Shown: positions 7,934-16,906 of the stretch, one piece after another | Numbering within the stretch: position 1 is the stretch's first letter | Layout: every line of letters starts with the position of its first letter | Assembly (NCBI RefSeq): GCF_000368565.1 | Contig: NZ_KB849549.1 | Location: 248,001-312,000 of the forward strand | Direction: 5' to 3' | Length of the DNA stretch: 64,000 nt | Source of the DNA: Acinetobacter gerneri DSM 14967 = CIP 107464 = MTCC 9824 | GTDB taxonomy: Bacteria; Pseudomonadota; Gammaproteobacteria; Pseudomonadales; Moraxellaceae | Notes under the pieces: model-generated | What the model saw: only the letters and a program-made list of their open reading frames with translations | Databases searched by the model: none | Told to the model about the DNA's origin: nothing | Made by a program: the position numbers and the translations under genes

Positions 7934-8851
7934 ATGCTCAGCCATACAACTCCCCAATCATTATCCAGTAAAGCACCACAAATTGCTTTGATCCTCATTA
8001 CGGTCATTTGGGGTGGTACTTTTCTCACTGTACAGTACGCCTTAAATTTCACAACTCCGATGTTCTTTGTGGGTTGTCGCTTTGCTGCGGCTACACTGGC
8101 TGTGCTGTTATTTTCCTACAAAGCCATGAAAGGGTTAAATCTCAAAGAAATTGCTGCAGGCTTTTTGATTGGTATCCTCATTGCTGCAGGCTATGGCACA
8201 CAAACTGTTGCTTTACAAATGATTTCAAGTAGTGAATCGGCATTTTTAACAGCACTTTATGTACCTTTAGTACCGATTTTATTGTGGATCATTTTCCAGA
8301 AAATGCCCAATATCATGACATGGATCGGGGTATTGCTAGCTTTTGCAGGATTGGTTTTATTGACAGGCAATGGTTTGGGAAGTTTGTCCTTCAATTATGG
8401 TCAAATTCTCACATTATTAGGTGCGATTGCGATTGCTCTTGAGATCATTTTTATTGGATATTTCGCAGGAAAAGTTGATGTAAAACGAGTCACTGTGGTT
8501 CAACTTGCTGTAGCCTCTATACTCTCCTTTGCCATCATGCCTTTGGTTGGCGAACATACTGTCCCTGCTTTTTCTTGGACATTATTGTTTATCGCAATTG
8601 GTTTGGGCTTGGCAAGCGCACTGATTCAATCGGTAATGAATTGGGCTCAGCGCTATGTTCCACCGTCACAGGCTGCGATTATTTACGCTGGAGAACCTGT
8701 TTGGGCGGGCATATTTGGTCGACTTGCAGGTGAAAGATTGCCAGCGCTAGCAATTGTAGGTGGCATTCTTGTTGTTTTAAGTGTCATTATCAGTGAATTA
8801 AAACCTAAATTTCTTGAGAGAAATAAAGCTGATCAGAATGAAGTGAAATAA
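7934..8851 (+). CDS. DMT-superfamily (EamA) drug/metabolite exporter
   Basis: 305 residues with ten hydrophobic segments arranged as two EamA repeats of five. The first repeat opens with IALILITVIWGGTFLTVQYAL, which has the WG...F motif of the family, and the second repeat ends APSEPVWAGIFGR-like (here YAGEPVWAGIFGRLAGERL). Such proteins export amino acids, purines or drugs, or import metabolites; the substrate is not evident. ATG at 7934 is used; the ribosome site is weak. It stands divergent to one ABM gene and convergent (2 bp gap) to the other. Confidence 0.85.
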   Translation: MLSHTTPQSLSSKAPQIALILITVIWGGTFLTVQYALNFTTPMFFVGCRFAAATLAVLLFSYKAMKGLNLKEIAAGFLIGILIAAGYGTQTVALQMISSSESAFLTALYVPLVPILLWIIFQKMPNIMTWIGVLLAFAGLVLLTGNGLGSLSFNYGQILTLLGAIAIALEIIFIGYFAGKVDVKRVTVVQLAVASILSFAIMPLVGEHTVPAFSWTLLFIAIGLGLASALIQSVMNWAQRYVPPSQAAIIYAGEPVWAGIFGRLAGERLPALAIVGGILVVLSVIISELKPKFLERNKADQNEVK

Positions 8852-8853
8852 CA

Positions 8854-9177
8854 TCATTTAGCCAGAGGTGGTTCTTTGATTTTCATAAACATACACGGCT
8901 CATAGTACTCAACCGTTGGAAATGGGTCATAAAAATGATGCAACAACGCTTTCCATTCTTGGTAGGCTTCGGACTGTCTAAAACCCTGTGTATGATCCTC
9001 TAGACGATCCCAAAAAATAAGTAAAATATAGCGATGTTCATCTGTAAGATGCTTAATAAGTTGCACCGCATTTAAACCCTGCATCGGTGCAATAACTTGT
9101 TTGGCTTGAGAAAATGCCTGTTGAAAAGACTGACTTTGCTCAGGTTTAATCGTTAAATATACATGTTCAATAATCAT
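8854..9177 (-). CDS. ABM-domain protein, second copy
   Basis: 107 residues from ATG at 9177, placed behind AGGTG; a GTG three codons upstream is the alternative. IIEHVYLTIKPEQSQSFQQAF, then VQLIKHLTDEHRYILLIFWD and HTQGFRQSEAYQEWKALLHHF match the fold and order of the gene at 7498-7785 (REYEHxxxF...WF). The C-terminus adds a YYEPCMFMKIKEPP tail that is absent from the other copy. It ends two bases from the convergent DMT transporter gene. Confidence 0.75.
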   Translation of the reverse strand: MIIEHVYLTIKPEQSQSFQQAFSQAKQVIAPMQGLNAVQLIKHLTDEHRYILLIFWDRLEDHTQGFRQSEAYQEWKALLHHFYDPFPTVEYYEPCMFMKIKEPPLAK

Positions 9178-9224
9178 TGCAGTCACACCTAAAAATTAAA
9201 CCTAAAGCATGTTAAATCAGCATC

Positions 9225-9608
9225 TTAAACCGCCTGATTGTCATTTAAAGCAATCAAGCCTCGAATCGCACGATAAACAATCCAGACCCAAGACAAGCCA
9301 ACGACAGCAATACAAAAAACTGTCGCACCAAATGCAACACTGGTAAATCTAACTCCATCATCAAGGGTAAAGAACAAAAATATGAATGGAATAAATGCAA
9401 TCACATTCCAAATCAAGTACCACCAAAAGGTATTGATTTGCCATTTAAAATGGCTTTCATAAATCGTTCCACGAACATCATTCATTTTTACATAGTTGAT
9501 AATTAAAGCAATAATTGCCAAAATTCCCGCAGAAAAAATCGCTACGATATATAGGATATAGAGTGCAAAAGTCAGTGTTTTATTAGAAGAATCTTGTTGA
9601 TAATTCAT
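9225..9608 (-). CDS. DUF4870-like small membrane protein
   Basis: 127 residues with three hydrophobic segments (about 12-38, 60-82, 90-112). The order of a first helix ending in IINYVKMNDVRGTIYESHFKWQI, then a WWYLIWN helix, and a last helix followed by a short basic/polar RAIRGLIALNDNQ is the DUF4870 pattern. Function unknown. It lies 28 bp downstream of the cold-shock/DUF1294 gene on the same strand and could be cotranscribed with it and thrB. Confidence 0.75.
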   Translation of the reverse strand: MNYQQDSSNKTLTFALYILYIVAIFSAGILAIIALIINYVKMNDVRGTIYESHFKWQINTFWWYLIWNVIAFIPFIFLFFTLDDGVRFTSVAFGATVFCIAVVGLSWVWIVYRAIRGLIALNDNQAV

Positions 9609-9636
9609 GTGCTATTCCTATTTTCGTCATTTCTCC

Positions 9637-10272
9637 TTAAAATTTTAAGACATTCAAAGGAGAAATAAGCCATAAAATCAATAAAATATTAAAGACTATT
9701 GTACAAAAATAGATTTTACGAAAGGGTTGCTTTTGTGTTTTATGTCGTAAGCGTTGCTGTGCAAGCCAAGCCGCTGGCCATCCGCCTAAAAATGCCAATA
9801 CATGCAAAGTTTGCTCTGGAACACGGCGTTTTCCGAGTGTTGCACTCTCTTTATCCTGCGCATAAAACCAGTAGGTCATGACATTCATCATAACGATAAA
9901 CAGCAGTGTCATACCATTGAGCCAGCCCATAGCCGTCAATACACCCAAAGAAATGATGTAAATGACAATCAATATCTGCATTGGTTTCAATGCATGATCA
10001 CTTGATTTGTGACGTGAATTTTCAGATTTTTTTGCGTCAATCGTAATCGCTGTTTCAGAGGCTTTTAAATAACGAACTTGGCTGGCACGATGTCGCCCCT
10101 GCCCGTCGATGCTAACTTGATATTCAAGCGCACATCCTTCGATAGGACGAGGTCCTGGACGGGCAAAATCTTTGATATGTAAAAATACCCGATCTTTTTT
10201 TCGATCATTTGGTTGAATAAATCCATAACCCTTTTCATCAAACCATTCAACTAAACGACCTTGATCGCGCAT
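9637..10272 (-). CDS. Cold-shock domain fused to DUF1294 membrane domain
   Basis: Residues 1-70 are a cold-shock domain: QGRLVEWFDEKGYGFIQPND and VFLHIKDFA carry the RNP1 and RNP2 nucleic-acid-binding motifs. After a polar linker, residues ~98-211 are DUF1294, with helices and the family motif DKESATLGKRRVPEQTLHVLAFLGGWPAAW (split here by positions ~140-170). The fusion puts an RNA/single-strand-DNA binding module on the cytoplasmic side of a membrane domain of unknown function. The architecture occurs in other proteobacteria; its role is not established. Confidence 0.85.
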   Translation of the reverse strand: MRDQGRLVEWFDEKGYGFIQPNDRKKDRVFLHIKDFARPGPRPIEGCALEYQVSIDGQGRHRASQVRYLKASETAITIDAKKSENSRHKSSDHALKPMQILIVIYIISLGVLTAMGWLNGMTLLFIVMMNVMTYWFYAQDKESATLGKRRVPEQTLHVLAFLGGWPAAWLAQQRLRHKTQKQPFRKIYFCTIVFNILLILWLISPLNVLKF

Positions 10273-10281
10273 TATATTCTC

Positions 10282-11229
10282 CTAATTTGTCACGTATTTT
10301 AAGCGCTCTTCGAGCATATTACGCATTTCTATAGGATTTTTCTGCAAAATATCATCGCCTGTACGACCCTGCTCACGGTTTTTAATCGCGATCCCTAAAC
10401 GCATTAACCAAAAACGACACGCAGCAATCGCAAGATAAATATCAACGCATGCCAATTCATCCGAGGTCAATTGACGAATACTTTGGTAAGCATCAAGATA
10501 AGCTTTGGCTTTGTCCATATTCAAACTGACATCTGGATAATCCGTACAAAAATCATTGGTCGTAATAGCGATATCAAATAAAAATTCGTCTTTATTCAGT
10601 TCGTAAAAATCCAAAATCCCCTGCAATTGATCGCCATTAAACAAGGTATTGTCTCTAAAAAGATCAGAGTGGATAAAACCCGTTGGTCGATCAGGATATT
10701 GATTTTTCTTATTTTGAAATAAAGTTAAAACCTGTTCTAAAAGCTCAGCATCATCCTGATCCATTTTCAGTTTTAGATCATGCGCCACTTGTTTCCAATA
10801 GCTATGATTGCGGTTGTAATGGCGCTGCAAAGGAAAATCCTGCAATGCCACATGCAACTGTGCTTGCGCTTTCGCAATAGCTTGAACTTGCTCGATACTG
10901 GTACTTTCAGGATGCGAACCTAAAACTCGTGGTGCGATTTGTGCTGGTTTGTTGGCAATAAAATGAATCGCCTGCCCAGAATGTTTTAAAGGTACAGCCA
11001 CAGGCACACCATGTGCGGACAAATGATCCAACACTGGCACCAATTCGCCAGCTTGTTCTTGATTCATTTCTTCAAACACGGTCAAAACATATTGTTGATC
11101 TTCACAGACCATAAAATAATTGGTGTTTTGAATCCCCCCTTGAATGGGCACAAGCTCCAAAACCTTTAAACCATAAGGCTTAGCAAATGCTTGAACTTCA
11201 TCTAAACTCAAAGAGGTATAAACCGACAT
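10282..11229 (-). CDS. thrB: Homoserine kinase
   Basis: 315-residue homoserine kinase of the aminoglycoside-phosphotransferase fold (the Pseudomonas/Acinetobacter type, unrelated to the GHMP enzyme of E. coli). The N-lobe begins LSLDEVQAFAKPYGL and GGIQNTNYFM; the catalytic loop is GFIHSDLFRDNTLF (Brenner motif, Asp base), followed by GILDFYELNKDEFLFD for metal binding. It phosphorylates homoserine for threonine synthesis. AGG stands six bases before ATG at 11229. It is nine bp upstream of the CSD/DUF1294 gene and divergent from hisF. Confidence 0.93.
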   Translation of the reverse strand: MSVYTSLSLDEVQAFAKPYGLKVLELVPIQGGIQNTNYFMVCEDQQYVLTVFEEMNQEQAGELVPVLDHLSAHGVPVAVPLKHSGQAIHFIANKPAQIAPRVLGSHPESTSIEQVQAIAKAQAQLHVALQDFPLQRHYNRNHSYWKQVAHDLKLKMDQDDAELLEQVLTLFQNKKNQYPDRPTGFIHSDLFRDNTLFNGDQLQGILDFYELNKDEFLFDIAITTNDFCTDYPDVSLNMDKAKAYLDAYQSIRQLTSDELACVDIYLAIAACRFWLMRLGIAIKNREQGRTGDDILQKNPIEMRNMLEERLKYVTN

Positions 11230-11343
11230 AGAAAACCTGCGAAAAAAACTGCATAAGTTTGATAGAATACCCCCGAAAACTATCGAGGTGTAGCACCTTG
11301 GTTAAGAACTTTCTTAATCGGCTGTTATTTTTGGAAAAAAATT

Positions 11344-12102
11344 ATGCTTGCGAAACGAATTATTCCTTGTTTAGACGTTGATAATGGTCGAGTGGTAAAA
11401 GGTGTCAAATTTCTTGATATCCGTGACGCAGGTGATCCCGTAGAAGTTGCCCGTCGTTATAACGAACAAGGTGCTGACGAAATTACCTTTTTAGATATCA
11501 CTGCGACTTCGAGTGGTCGTGATACGACTTATCGAACTGTTGAACGTATGGCAGAAAGCGTTTTCGTACCGCTCACTGTTGGCGGTGGCGTGCGTAAAGT
11601 CGAAGATATTCGTTTATTGCTCAATGCAGGCGCTGACAAAGTCAGTATCAACTCAGCAGCCGTTTTCCAACCAGAATTTGTTCAAGAAGCCTCTAGCCGT
11701 TTTGGTGCACAATGTATCGTTGTTGCGATTGATGCCAAAAAAACAGGCGATAATAAATGGGAAATTTTCACTCACGGTGGTCGTAAACCCACAGGGATTG
11801 ATGCCATTGAATGGGCTGTAAAAATGGCAGACTACGGTGCAGGTGAACTCTTGGTGACCAGTATGGATGCCGATGGGACTAAAGCAGGTTATGATCTTGA
11901 GCTCATGCGCAATATCAATGATCGTGTGACGATTCCTACGATTGCTTCAGGTGGTGTAGGTAATTTACAACATTTGGCAGATGGTATTTTAAAAGGCGGT
12001 GCTGATGCTGTATTAGCGGCAAGTATTTTCCATTTTGGTCAATACAGTATTCCTGAAGCGAAGCAGTACTTAGCTGATCAAGGTATTGAAATGCGTCTTT
12101 AA
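11344..12102 (+). CDS. hisF: Imidazole glycerol phosphate synthase, cyclase subunit
   Basis: TIM-barrel cyclase (252 residues) that, with ammonia from HisH, turns PRFAR into imidazole glycerol phosphate and AICAR. Catalytic Asp regions are RIIPCLDVDNGRVVKG and LVTSMDADGTKAGYD; the C-terminal phosphate-binding loops are IASGGVGN and AVLAASIFHFG. It is the third separate histidine locus in the window. The 114-bp leader holds two short inverted repeats (AGGTGtagCACCT and TTAAGAActtTCTTAA, about 11284-11316), of uncertain meaning. Confidence 0.96.
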   Translation: MLAKRIIPCLDVDNGRVVKGVKFLDIRDAGDPVEVARRYNEQGADEITFLDITATSSGRDTTYRTVERMAESVFVPLTVGGGVRKVEDIRLLLNAGADKVSINSAAVFQPEFVQEASSRFGAQCIVVAIDAKKTGDNKWEIFTHGGRKPTGIDAIEWAVKMADYGAGELLVTSMDADGTKAGYDLELMRNINDRVTIPTIASGGVGNLQHLADGILKGGADAVLAASIFHFGQYSIPEAKQYLADQGIEMRL

Positions 12103-12215
12103 TACGACGCATCATCTAAGGATTGTTATTTTAGCAATATTGGATAATTCATTTGAAATATACGAAATATTTAATGAGTTTAGATATTTCGTATGAAACT
12201 ATTAGTTAGATAGGA

Positions 12216-12713
12216 TCAAAATATTTTATTTAAATATTGATCATTAGTAATGGAATAAATACTTTGATCTGAATCATAACGTTTGACATTCTTTTCGAAA
12301 CTCATTCCGATTCGTTTTAATAGTTTTATAGATGCTTTATTACTAGTTTGAGTTTCAGCAATTATTTTTTTGAGATTTAATTTATTGAACGAATAGGATA
12401 AAACAAAACTAAGAGCCTGTGTGGCATATCCTTTACCCATACTTTCAGGAAGTAGTTCATATGATACTTCTATATCAAGACCATCGTGGTGAAAATCTAG
12501 AGAAATAGTTCCTAAAAAACGGTGATCCGTAGTTGATCTAATTGACCAGATTGGTAAAATTCGTGGAGTTTGAATACATGAAAATGCGCGGGTTATAGCT
12601 TTAGAGTTTTCTAGTGCACCCCCTAAATATTTCCTAGTAATTGGATCTGTATATAATCTGACTAAGCTAGGAACATCATTGGATGTCAAATGTGCTAAAT
12701 AACATATTTGCAT
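12216..12713 (-). CDS. RimJ/RimL-type GNAT N-acetyltransferase
   Basis: 165 residues. The N-terminus LTSNDVPSLVRLYTDPITRKYLGG is the RimJ/RimL-like opening, the acetyl-CoA site is LLPESMGKGYATQALSFVL, and the closing segment IIAETQTSNKASIKLLKRIGM is the family's C-terminal motif. Substrate not deducible: protein N-termini, small amines or antibiotics are all possible. Its base composition is more AT-rich than its neighbours and the gene is isolated, so recent acquisition is possible but not shown. Confidence 0.8.
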   Translation of the reverse strand: MQICYLAHLTSNDVPSLVRLYTDPITRKYLGGALENSKAITRAFSCIQTPRILPIWSIRSTTDHRFLGTISLDFHHDGLDIEVSYELLPESMGKGYATQALSFVLSYSFNKLNLKKIIAETQTSNKASIKLLKRIGMSFEKNVKRYDSDQSIYSITNDQYLNKIF

Positions 12714-12791
12714 AAAATTCTATAGTTTAGTTTCACTAAAATTAACTTAATCTAACATAAACAAAATACTCGACTCTACATTCATATAGTC

Positions 12792-12819
12792 AAACCTCGT
12801 ATGTTTAGACGAGGTTTTT
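12792..12819. terminator. Hairpin downstream of the fatty-acid hydroxylase gene
   Basis: AAACCTCGT and ACGAGGTTT form a 9-bp stem with an eight-base loop and a five-T run on the plus strand. It lies 40 bp past the minus-strand hydroxylase stop; the T-run faces the other way, so direction is unsure. Confidence 0.5.
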
Positions 12820-12858
12820 GGTATCCTTTACTATATTAACTTTCAAGGTTTCAACCCA

Positions 12859-13500
12859 TCAAGCCGCTTCCTCAGGGTTCATATTGGTTTCTTTTTCAAC
12901 CAATTTCGGCGTATGTTCAACCCATTTCGCTGGAAAATGCTTTTCTACTGTACGCGATAACCATGCAGCAACAGGTTTTGGCAAGGTCACACCCAAAGGA
13001 TTTTGCTCTTGCAAATCATTGGATGAAATCACACGCGTCCCTAAAATATAGTCAAACCACGGCTTGGTTACACACCAGTTCGCATCTTGATTGCTATTCA
13101 TATGATGATCATAGTGCCAAGGAATTTTCTTCTTTGCCCAATCAGGTTCAAGATGTGCACGGCGATGGATATAATAATAATTACAAGCACTATAAAGTGA
13201 AGCTGCCACCATTCCCTTAGAAATTGGATAGAAAATTAAACTGGCCGCTCCAGCTACCACAGCCAAAGAAATCACTTCATTTCGGGTGCGCCAATTTGAA
13301 AATCCCTCAACATAACCATGATCATGAAATGCTGTTTTACGCACTTCACGATGATGTTCCCAATGCGATTTCATACTATCAGGCACAGGACTATAACGTG
13401 GTTTACCAGTGCGATGTGTACCATGCAATATATATTTATGTGCGACCCATTCAAATCCATTGGCAAAGACGAGCCCGACAAGAAAACCTTTTAGCATCAT
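12859..13500 (-). CDS. Fatty acid hydroxylase/sterol desaturase family membrane enzyme
   Basis: 213 residues. The diiron histidine clusters are all visible: HKYILHG (~23), HWEHHRE (~47), YIHRRAH (~115) and HYDHHMN (~130), the pattern of the fatty acid hydroxylase superfamily; hydrophobic stretches at ~5-20 and ~75-105 anchor it. Members oxidise lipids such as fatty acids or carotenoids at the membrane. GGAG precedes two consecutive ATG codons (13500 and 13497). It is divergent from an AraC-type regulator 101 bp away, which probably controls it. Confidence 0.85.
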   Translation of the reverse strand: MMLKGFLVGLVFANGFEWVAHKYILHGTHRTGKPRYSPVPDSMKSHWEHHREVRKTAFHDHGYVEGFSNWRTRNEVISLAVVAGAASLIFYPISKGMVAASLYSACNYYYIHRRAHLEPDWAKKKIPWHYDHHMNSNQDANWCVTKPWFDYILGTRVISSNDLQEQNPLGVTLPKPVAAWLSRTVEKHFPAKWVEHTPKLVEKETNMNPEEAA

Positions 13501-13601
13501 TTTTCTCCTTTCTTATTTTCAAATATAGGCTTTCATTTTTTTTTAGGATTGACCATAATGATTTATATCATTGACAATTCACGACAACAAAAATATTCAG
13601 G

Positions 13602-14615
13602 ATGATCTCACTTAAAGACTATACAGGATCGGTCTACGGCGGCTTAGGACATTTATTATTTGCCTTTTGTCAGGCGAAAGGGCTGGTTATTTCAAAAAAA
13701 TTACAACAAGTACAAAACCTTGAGCGTTTTGATTATTCAACTTGGCGTGAAATTTTGACGGATATTGATCAACAATATCAACGCCCTGCGCTTGGTCTTG
13801 AAATTGCAGAATATGTTGAGCCAAAACATTTAGGCATCATCGCTTATATCGCCATGTCTTGTGATTCGATTGGTGAAGCACTCAATCGTTATTATGATTT
13901 TCATCGTTTAATCTACGATGGTTCTCCATTAAAAGTTGAAAATAATCAGCAATATCTATCGATTCGTTGGGAAGATCTACCTGTAGAATTGACCACTCAA
14001 GTGACCAATGAAATTGCCATCGCCTTGATGGTTCAGTTTTTAAAACGTTTCTTGGGCTTTTTAGATATTCAGCTCCACGAAGTTCACTTTTCACATGCAG
14101 CACCCAAAGATGTCATGATCTATGAACGTTACTTCAAGTGTAAAGTCCGTTTTTCACAAGCGCGTACTGAACTTTTCTTTCCAAGTTCAGAGTTAAATAA
14201 ACCGATTCAACAAGGCGATCAAACACTACAGCTTTTACTCAAACAGCAAGCTCAAGCCTTGTTAGAAAAGCTACCCAATACCACTCAATTGGATGAGCGC
14301 CTTCAGCAAGCGATCTTAAAAGGTCTGCAAACCAATCATTATCAAATTGAGGCGATTGCTGATGTACTGAATATGTCTGTTCGACGTCTACAAAAGCATT
14401 TACAAAGCCAAAATAGTACCTATCAACAACGTACCCAAGAAGTTCGATTGTTGCTGGCAAAACAATACCTAGACGATCCACATCTCAGCTTAAAAGAAAT
14501 TGCGCTATTACTTTGTTACTCTGAACAAAGCGCATTCCAACGTGCCTTTAAACTTTGGACAGGCATGACACCTCAACAATGGCGTCAAGACCACAGTCAC
14601 TACATCAAAAATTAA
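13602..14615 (+). CDS. AraC-family transcriptional regulator with AraC_N-type ligand domain
   Basis: 337 residues. Residues ~20-210 match the arabinose-binding-like N-domain found in OruR/ArgR-like and fatty-acid-responsive AraC proteins (RPALGLEIAEYVEPKHLGIIAYIAMSCDSIGEAL). The C-terminal ~100 residues hold two HTH motifs, with YQIEAIADVLNMSVRRLQKHL and LSLKEIALLLCYSEQSAFQRAFKLWTGMTPQQWR. Divergent arrangement with the fatty acid hydroxylase gene suggests that it regulates that gene, perhaps in response to a lipid; this is inferred from position only. Confidence 0.85.
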   Translation: MISLKDYTGSVYGGLGHLLFAFCQAKGLVISKKLQQVQNLERFDYSTWREILTDIDQQYQRPALGLEIAEYVEPKHLGIIAYIAMSCDSIGEALNRYYDFHRLIYDGSPLKVENNQQYLSIRWEDLPVELTTQVTNEIAIALMVQFLKRFLGFLDIQLHEVHFSHAAPKDVMIYERYFKCKVRFSQARTELFFPSSELNKPIQQGDQTLQLLLKQQAQALLEKLPNTTQLDERLQQAILKGLQTNHYQIEAIADVLNMSVRRLQKHLQSQNSTYQQRTQEVRLLLAKQYLDDPHLSLKEIALLLCYSEQSAFQRAFKLWTGMTPQQWRQDHSHYIKN

Positions 14616-14771
14616 ACTATAGTGAAATATATTATATTTTAAGTAATTGTTTTTAATAAATTTGTCATACATTTTTTATTTTTTTTGATTAAAATCTATA
14701 TGTGCTTTTAAAAGTAGGCACGCATTTTTAATTTCTCTCTTTTTTAGAAAAACAATACGGAATTTTTGAAG

Positions 14772-15458
14772 ATGAACAAATACATCGCAGAATTACTCGG
14801 AACTTTTTGGCTTGTGTTCGGTGGGTGTGGAAGTGCTGTTCTCGCAGCGGCATTTCCAGAATTGGGAATAGGTTTTGCAGGTGTGGCGCTTGCATTTGGT
14901 TTAACTGTATTAACAGGTGCCTATGCTTTTGGTCACATTTCTGGTGGGCATTTCAACCCTGCTGTCAGCGTTGGACTTTGGGTCGGTGGTCGGTTCAACA
15001 GCAAAGATCTTGTTCCTTATATTATTGCTCAAGTGATCGGTGCAATCATTGCAGCTTTCGCACTCTATCTCATCGTACAAGGTCAAGACGGTTTTAGCGG
15101 TACGCATGCTTTTGCCAGCAACGGTTATGGCGATTTATCTCCTGGCAAATACAATTTAATGTCAGCTTTGCTGATCGAAATCATTTTAACAGCGGTCTTT
15201 TTGATTGTGATCATGGGTTCAACTGACCGGCGTGCGCCTGCAGGCTTTGCGCCTATCGCCATTGGTTTAGCCTTAACACTGATTCACTTGATTAGTATTC
15301 CAGTGACCAATACCTCGGTTAACCCAGCGCGTAGTACAGGCGTGGCTTTATTTGCTGAAACGGCGGCATTGGGACAACTTTGGTTATTTTGGGTGGCACC
15401 TATAGTTGGAGCGATTATTGGTGCACTGATTTATAAGGGAATTGCTGAGGAAACATAA
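14772..15458 (+). CDS. aqpZ: Aquaporin Z
   Basis: 228 residues, six membrane helices plus two half-helices. Both NPA boxes are present: GGHFNPAVSVGLWVG and VTNTSVNPARSTGVAL, with the selectivity-filter Arg after the second NPA. MNKYIAELLGTFWLVFGGCGSAV is typical of AqpZ, so water is the likely permeant. ATG at 14772 is used; a TTG two codons earlier is less likely. Monocistronic, with a 150-bp AT-rich leader; an inverted repeat follows at 15504-15533. Confidence 0.93.
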   Translation: MNKYIAELLGTFWLVFGGCGSAVLAAAFPELGIGFAGVALAFGLTVLTGAYAFGHISGGHFNPAVSVGLWVGGRFNSKDLVPYIIAQVIGAIIAAFALYLIVQGQDGFSGTHAFASNGYGDLSPGKYNLMSALLIEIILTAVFLIVIMGSTDRRAPAGFAPIAIGLALTLIHLISIPVTNTSVNPARSTGVALFAETAALGQLWLFWVAPIVGAIIGALIYKGIAEET

Positions 15459-15503
15459 GCACTAATCGGATCTAAATCAGACCGATCTAATGGTTTTATA
15501 TGC

Positions 15504-15533
15504 TATGCCCCTAATTTTAGTATTGGGGGCATA
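15504..15533. terminator. Hairpin between aqpZ and the convergent small gene
   Basis: TATGCCCC and GGGGGCATA pair around a 13-base loop. No strong T-run follows on either strand, so termination is only a guess. Confidence 0.4.
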
Positions 15534-15549
15534 TACGCTGGCTTTAGAT

Positions 15550-15795
15550 TTATAAAAATGGATTTTCGATTTCTTTAGTATTTCGAACTTGGATTTTTTC
15601 TGGCAAATTTTGCGCTTCTTCCAACGCTTTTACCGCATCATTGAGAATCGCTTGTAAAGCTTTTGCTGCCTGCAATCCAACTTGATCATGACTAATTTGT
15701 AAATTGCCATAAATATTGATGCAATCCGTTTGATTTTCTATGGTCAGATCATAGATTTGCGTCGATTGTTCATCATTCTCAAATGCTTTAAACAT
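15550..15795 (-). CDS. Small conserved-looking protein of unknown function
   Basis: 81 residues from ATG at 15795, chosen because GAGGAT lies seven bases upstream; an in-frame ATG at 15840 has no ribosome site. The sequence is acidic and soluble: a strand-rich first half (QIYDLTIENQTDCINIYGNLQIS) followed by a helix (GLQAAKALQAILNDAVKALEEA) and a short tail. No family recognised. It lies 71 bp upstream (in reading direction after) of the nuclease gene start side boundary at 15866 and is on the same strand, so it may be transcribed after the nuclease. Confidence 0.6.
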   Translation of the reverse strand: MFKAFENDEQSTQIYDLTIENQTDCINIYGNLQISHDQVGLQAAKALQAILNDAVKALEEAQNLPEKIQVRNTKEIENPFL

Positions 15796-15865
15796 ATTGT
15801 TATCCTCTACTTTTTTGTGTTTCAGCGTTATTCTGGGCATGATTAAAACACAATTACGAGATAGG

Positions 15866-16906
15866 TTATTTCACGAATTGTAAAATATATTGTAGCAAAG
15901 CCTGAACCAACTGCTTAACCAAGGCATCTTGGGTATTGCTATCAATTTTAGGTAAAGTCTCTTGACTCGCTGAAGTCATTTTTTGAGATTTGAACTGTTT
16001 TTGTGTTGCCAAAATCTGCTCTGAACTCACATCCACAGCACACTGACTTTTTCCATCCCACTGTAAATAATCAATTTTCTTATTGGCTTTAACCTGTGCT
16101 GCAGTCAGTGGCAGACGATAGACATTGCGTTTTTGCTCATCAGTTAACTCTGGAAATATGTTCATTCCCACCAAGTCTTCAAGCTCACAAACGCTGATCA
16201 GATTGACATGCAAAGAGCTATCATTGGGTGCCAGATAAGCCCCCACCACACCTTCTTTGGGGATATAGACTGCTTTAAAAACCGCAGTCGGCACGATCAC
16301 GCCATTACCAATGGTTTTTAATTTTTTACCTGAAAATACTGGACCTGTCACCACATACACGTCGTGTTTATGTTTATTGACGATAGCACGTGTCGCCTCT
16401 TCTAACTCACGCCAAACTTGCTGATTATTTTTAGGGGCTTGTGGCACCATATTTGCCAATGAAAAGCTGTCATGTTGTGATTTTTTATCTGGCATATCTC
16501 CATTTGGTGACATGTGCCCACGATCATAACCAGAACCGCGATAATCGCTCAATTCTGCCCGATGACCTGCTGCTATACGCTCCTCTGGATGGAAGCTATC
16601 TTCACGTTTAATTTTCTGGCTCAAGCGCTCAGGGTTTAAATATTCTGCTGACCAAAGTGGGGTTTTAGATACCCCTGAATACATCACTGTAAAGCCGTTA
16701 TAGCAAAGCGGATAATTATTTTTACTTAAGCTTTCTTTGGCTAAAAATGGTGGTGCTGATTTGTAAAACTGTTTTAAGCAACTTGGGTTTGAAGCAGTCA
16801 ATTGTAAACTTGGAATATATTGCGCCAGTTTTTCTTGGGCGAATGCAAAGGCAAAACTTCCAATAGCTGTCAGGGCCAATCCCAATTTTACAAAATTACT
16901 TTTCAA
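15866..16906 (-). CDS. Secreted DNA/RNA non-specific endonuclease (NucA/Serratia-type)
   Basis: Beta-beta-alpha metal nuclease. The catalytic motif DRGHMSPNGDMP (DRGH with the general-base His) is followed ~30 residues later by SLANMVPQAPKNNQQVWRELE, where the Asn that binds magnesium lies. From a TTG at 16906 the protein starts LKSNFVKLGLALTAIGSFAFAFAQ, a clear signal peptide; a longer frame from TTG at 16936 would bury it. Expected product 346 residues, exported. The C-terminal ~70 residues are low-complexity and polar. Role could be nutrient scavenging or DNA turnover; Acinetobacter is often naturally competent, but no link is shown. Confidence 0.88.
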   Translation of the reverse strand: MKSNFVKLGLALTAIGSFAFAFAQEKLAQYIPSLQLTASNPSCLKQFYKSAPPFLAKESLSKNNYPLCYNGFTVMYSGVSKTPLWSAEYLNPERLSQKIKREDSFHPEERIAAGHRAELSDYRGSGYDRGHMSPNGDMPDKKSQHDSFSLANMVPQAPKNNQQVWRELEEATRAIVNKHKHDVYVVTGPVFSGKKLKTIGNGVIVPTAVFKAVYIPKEGVVGAYLAPNDSSLHVNLISVCELEDLVGMNIFPELTDEQKRNVYRLPLTAAQVKANKKIDYLQWDGKSQCAVDVSSEQILATQKQFKSQKMTSASQETLPKIDSNTQDALVKQLVQALLQYILQFVK

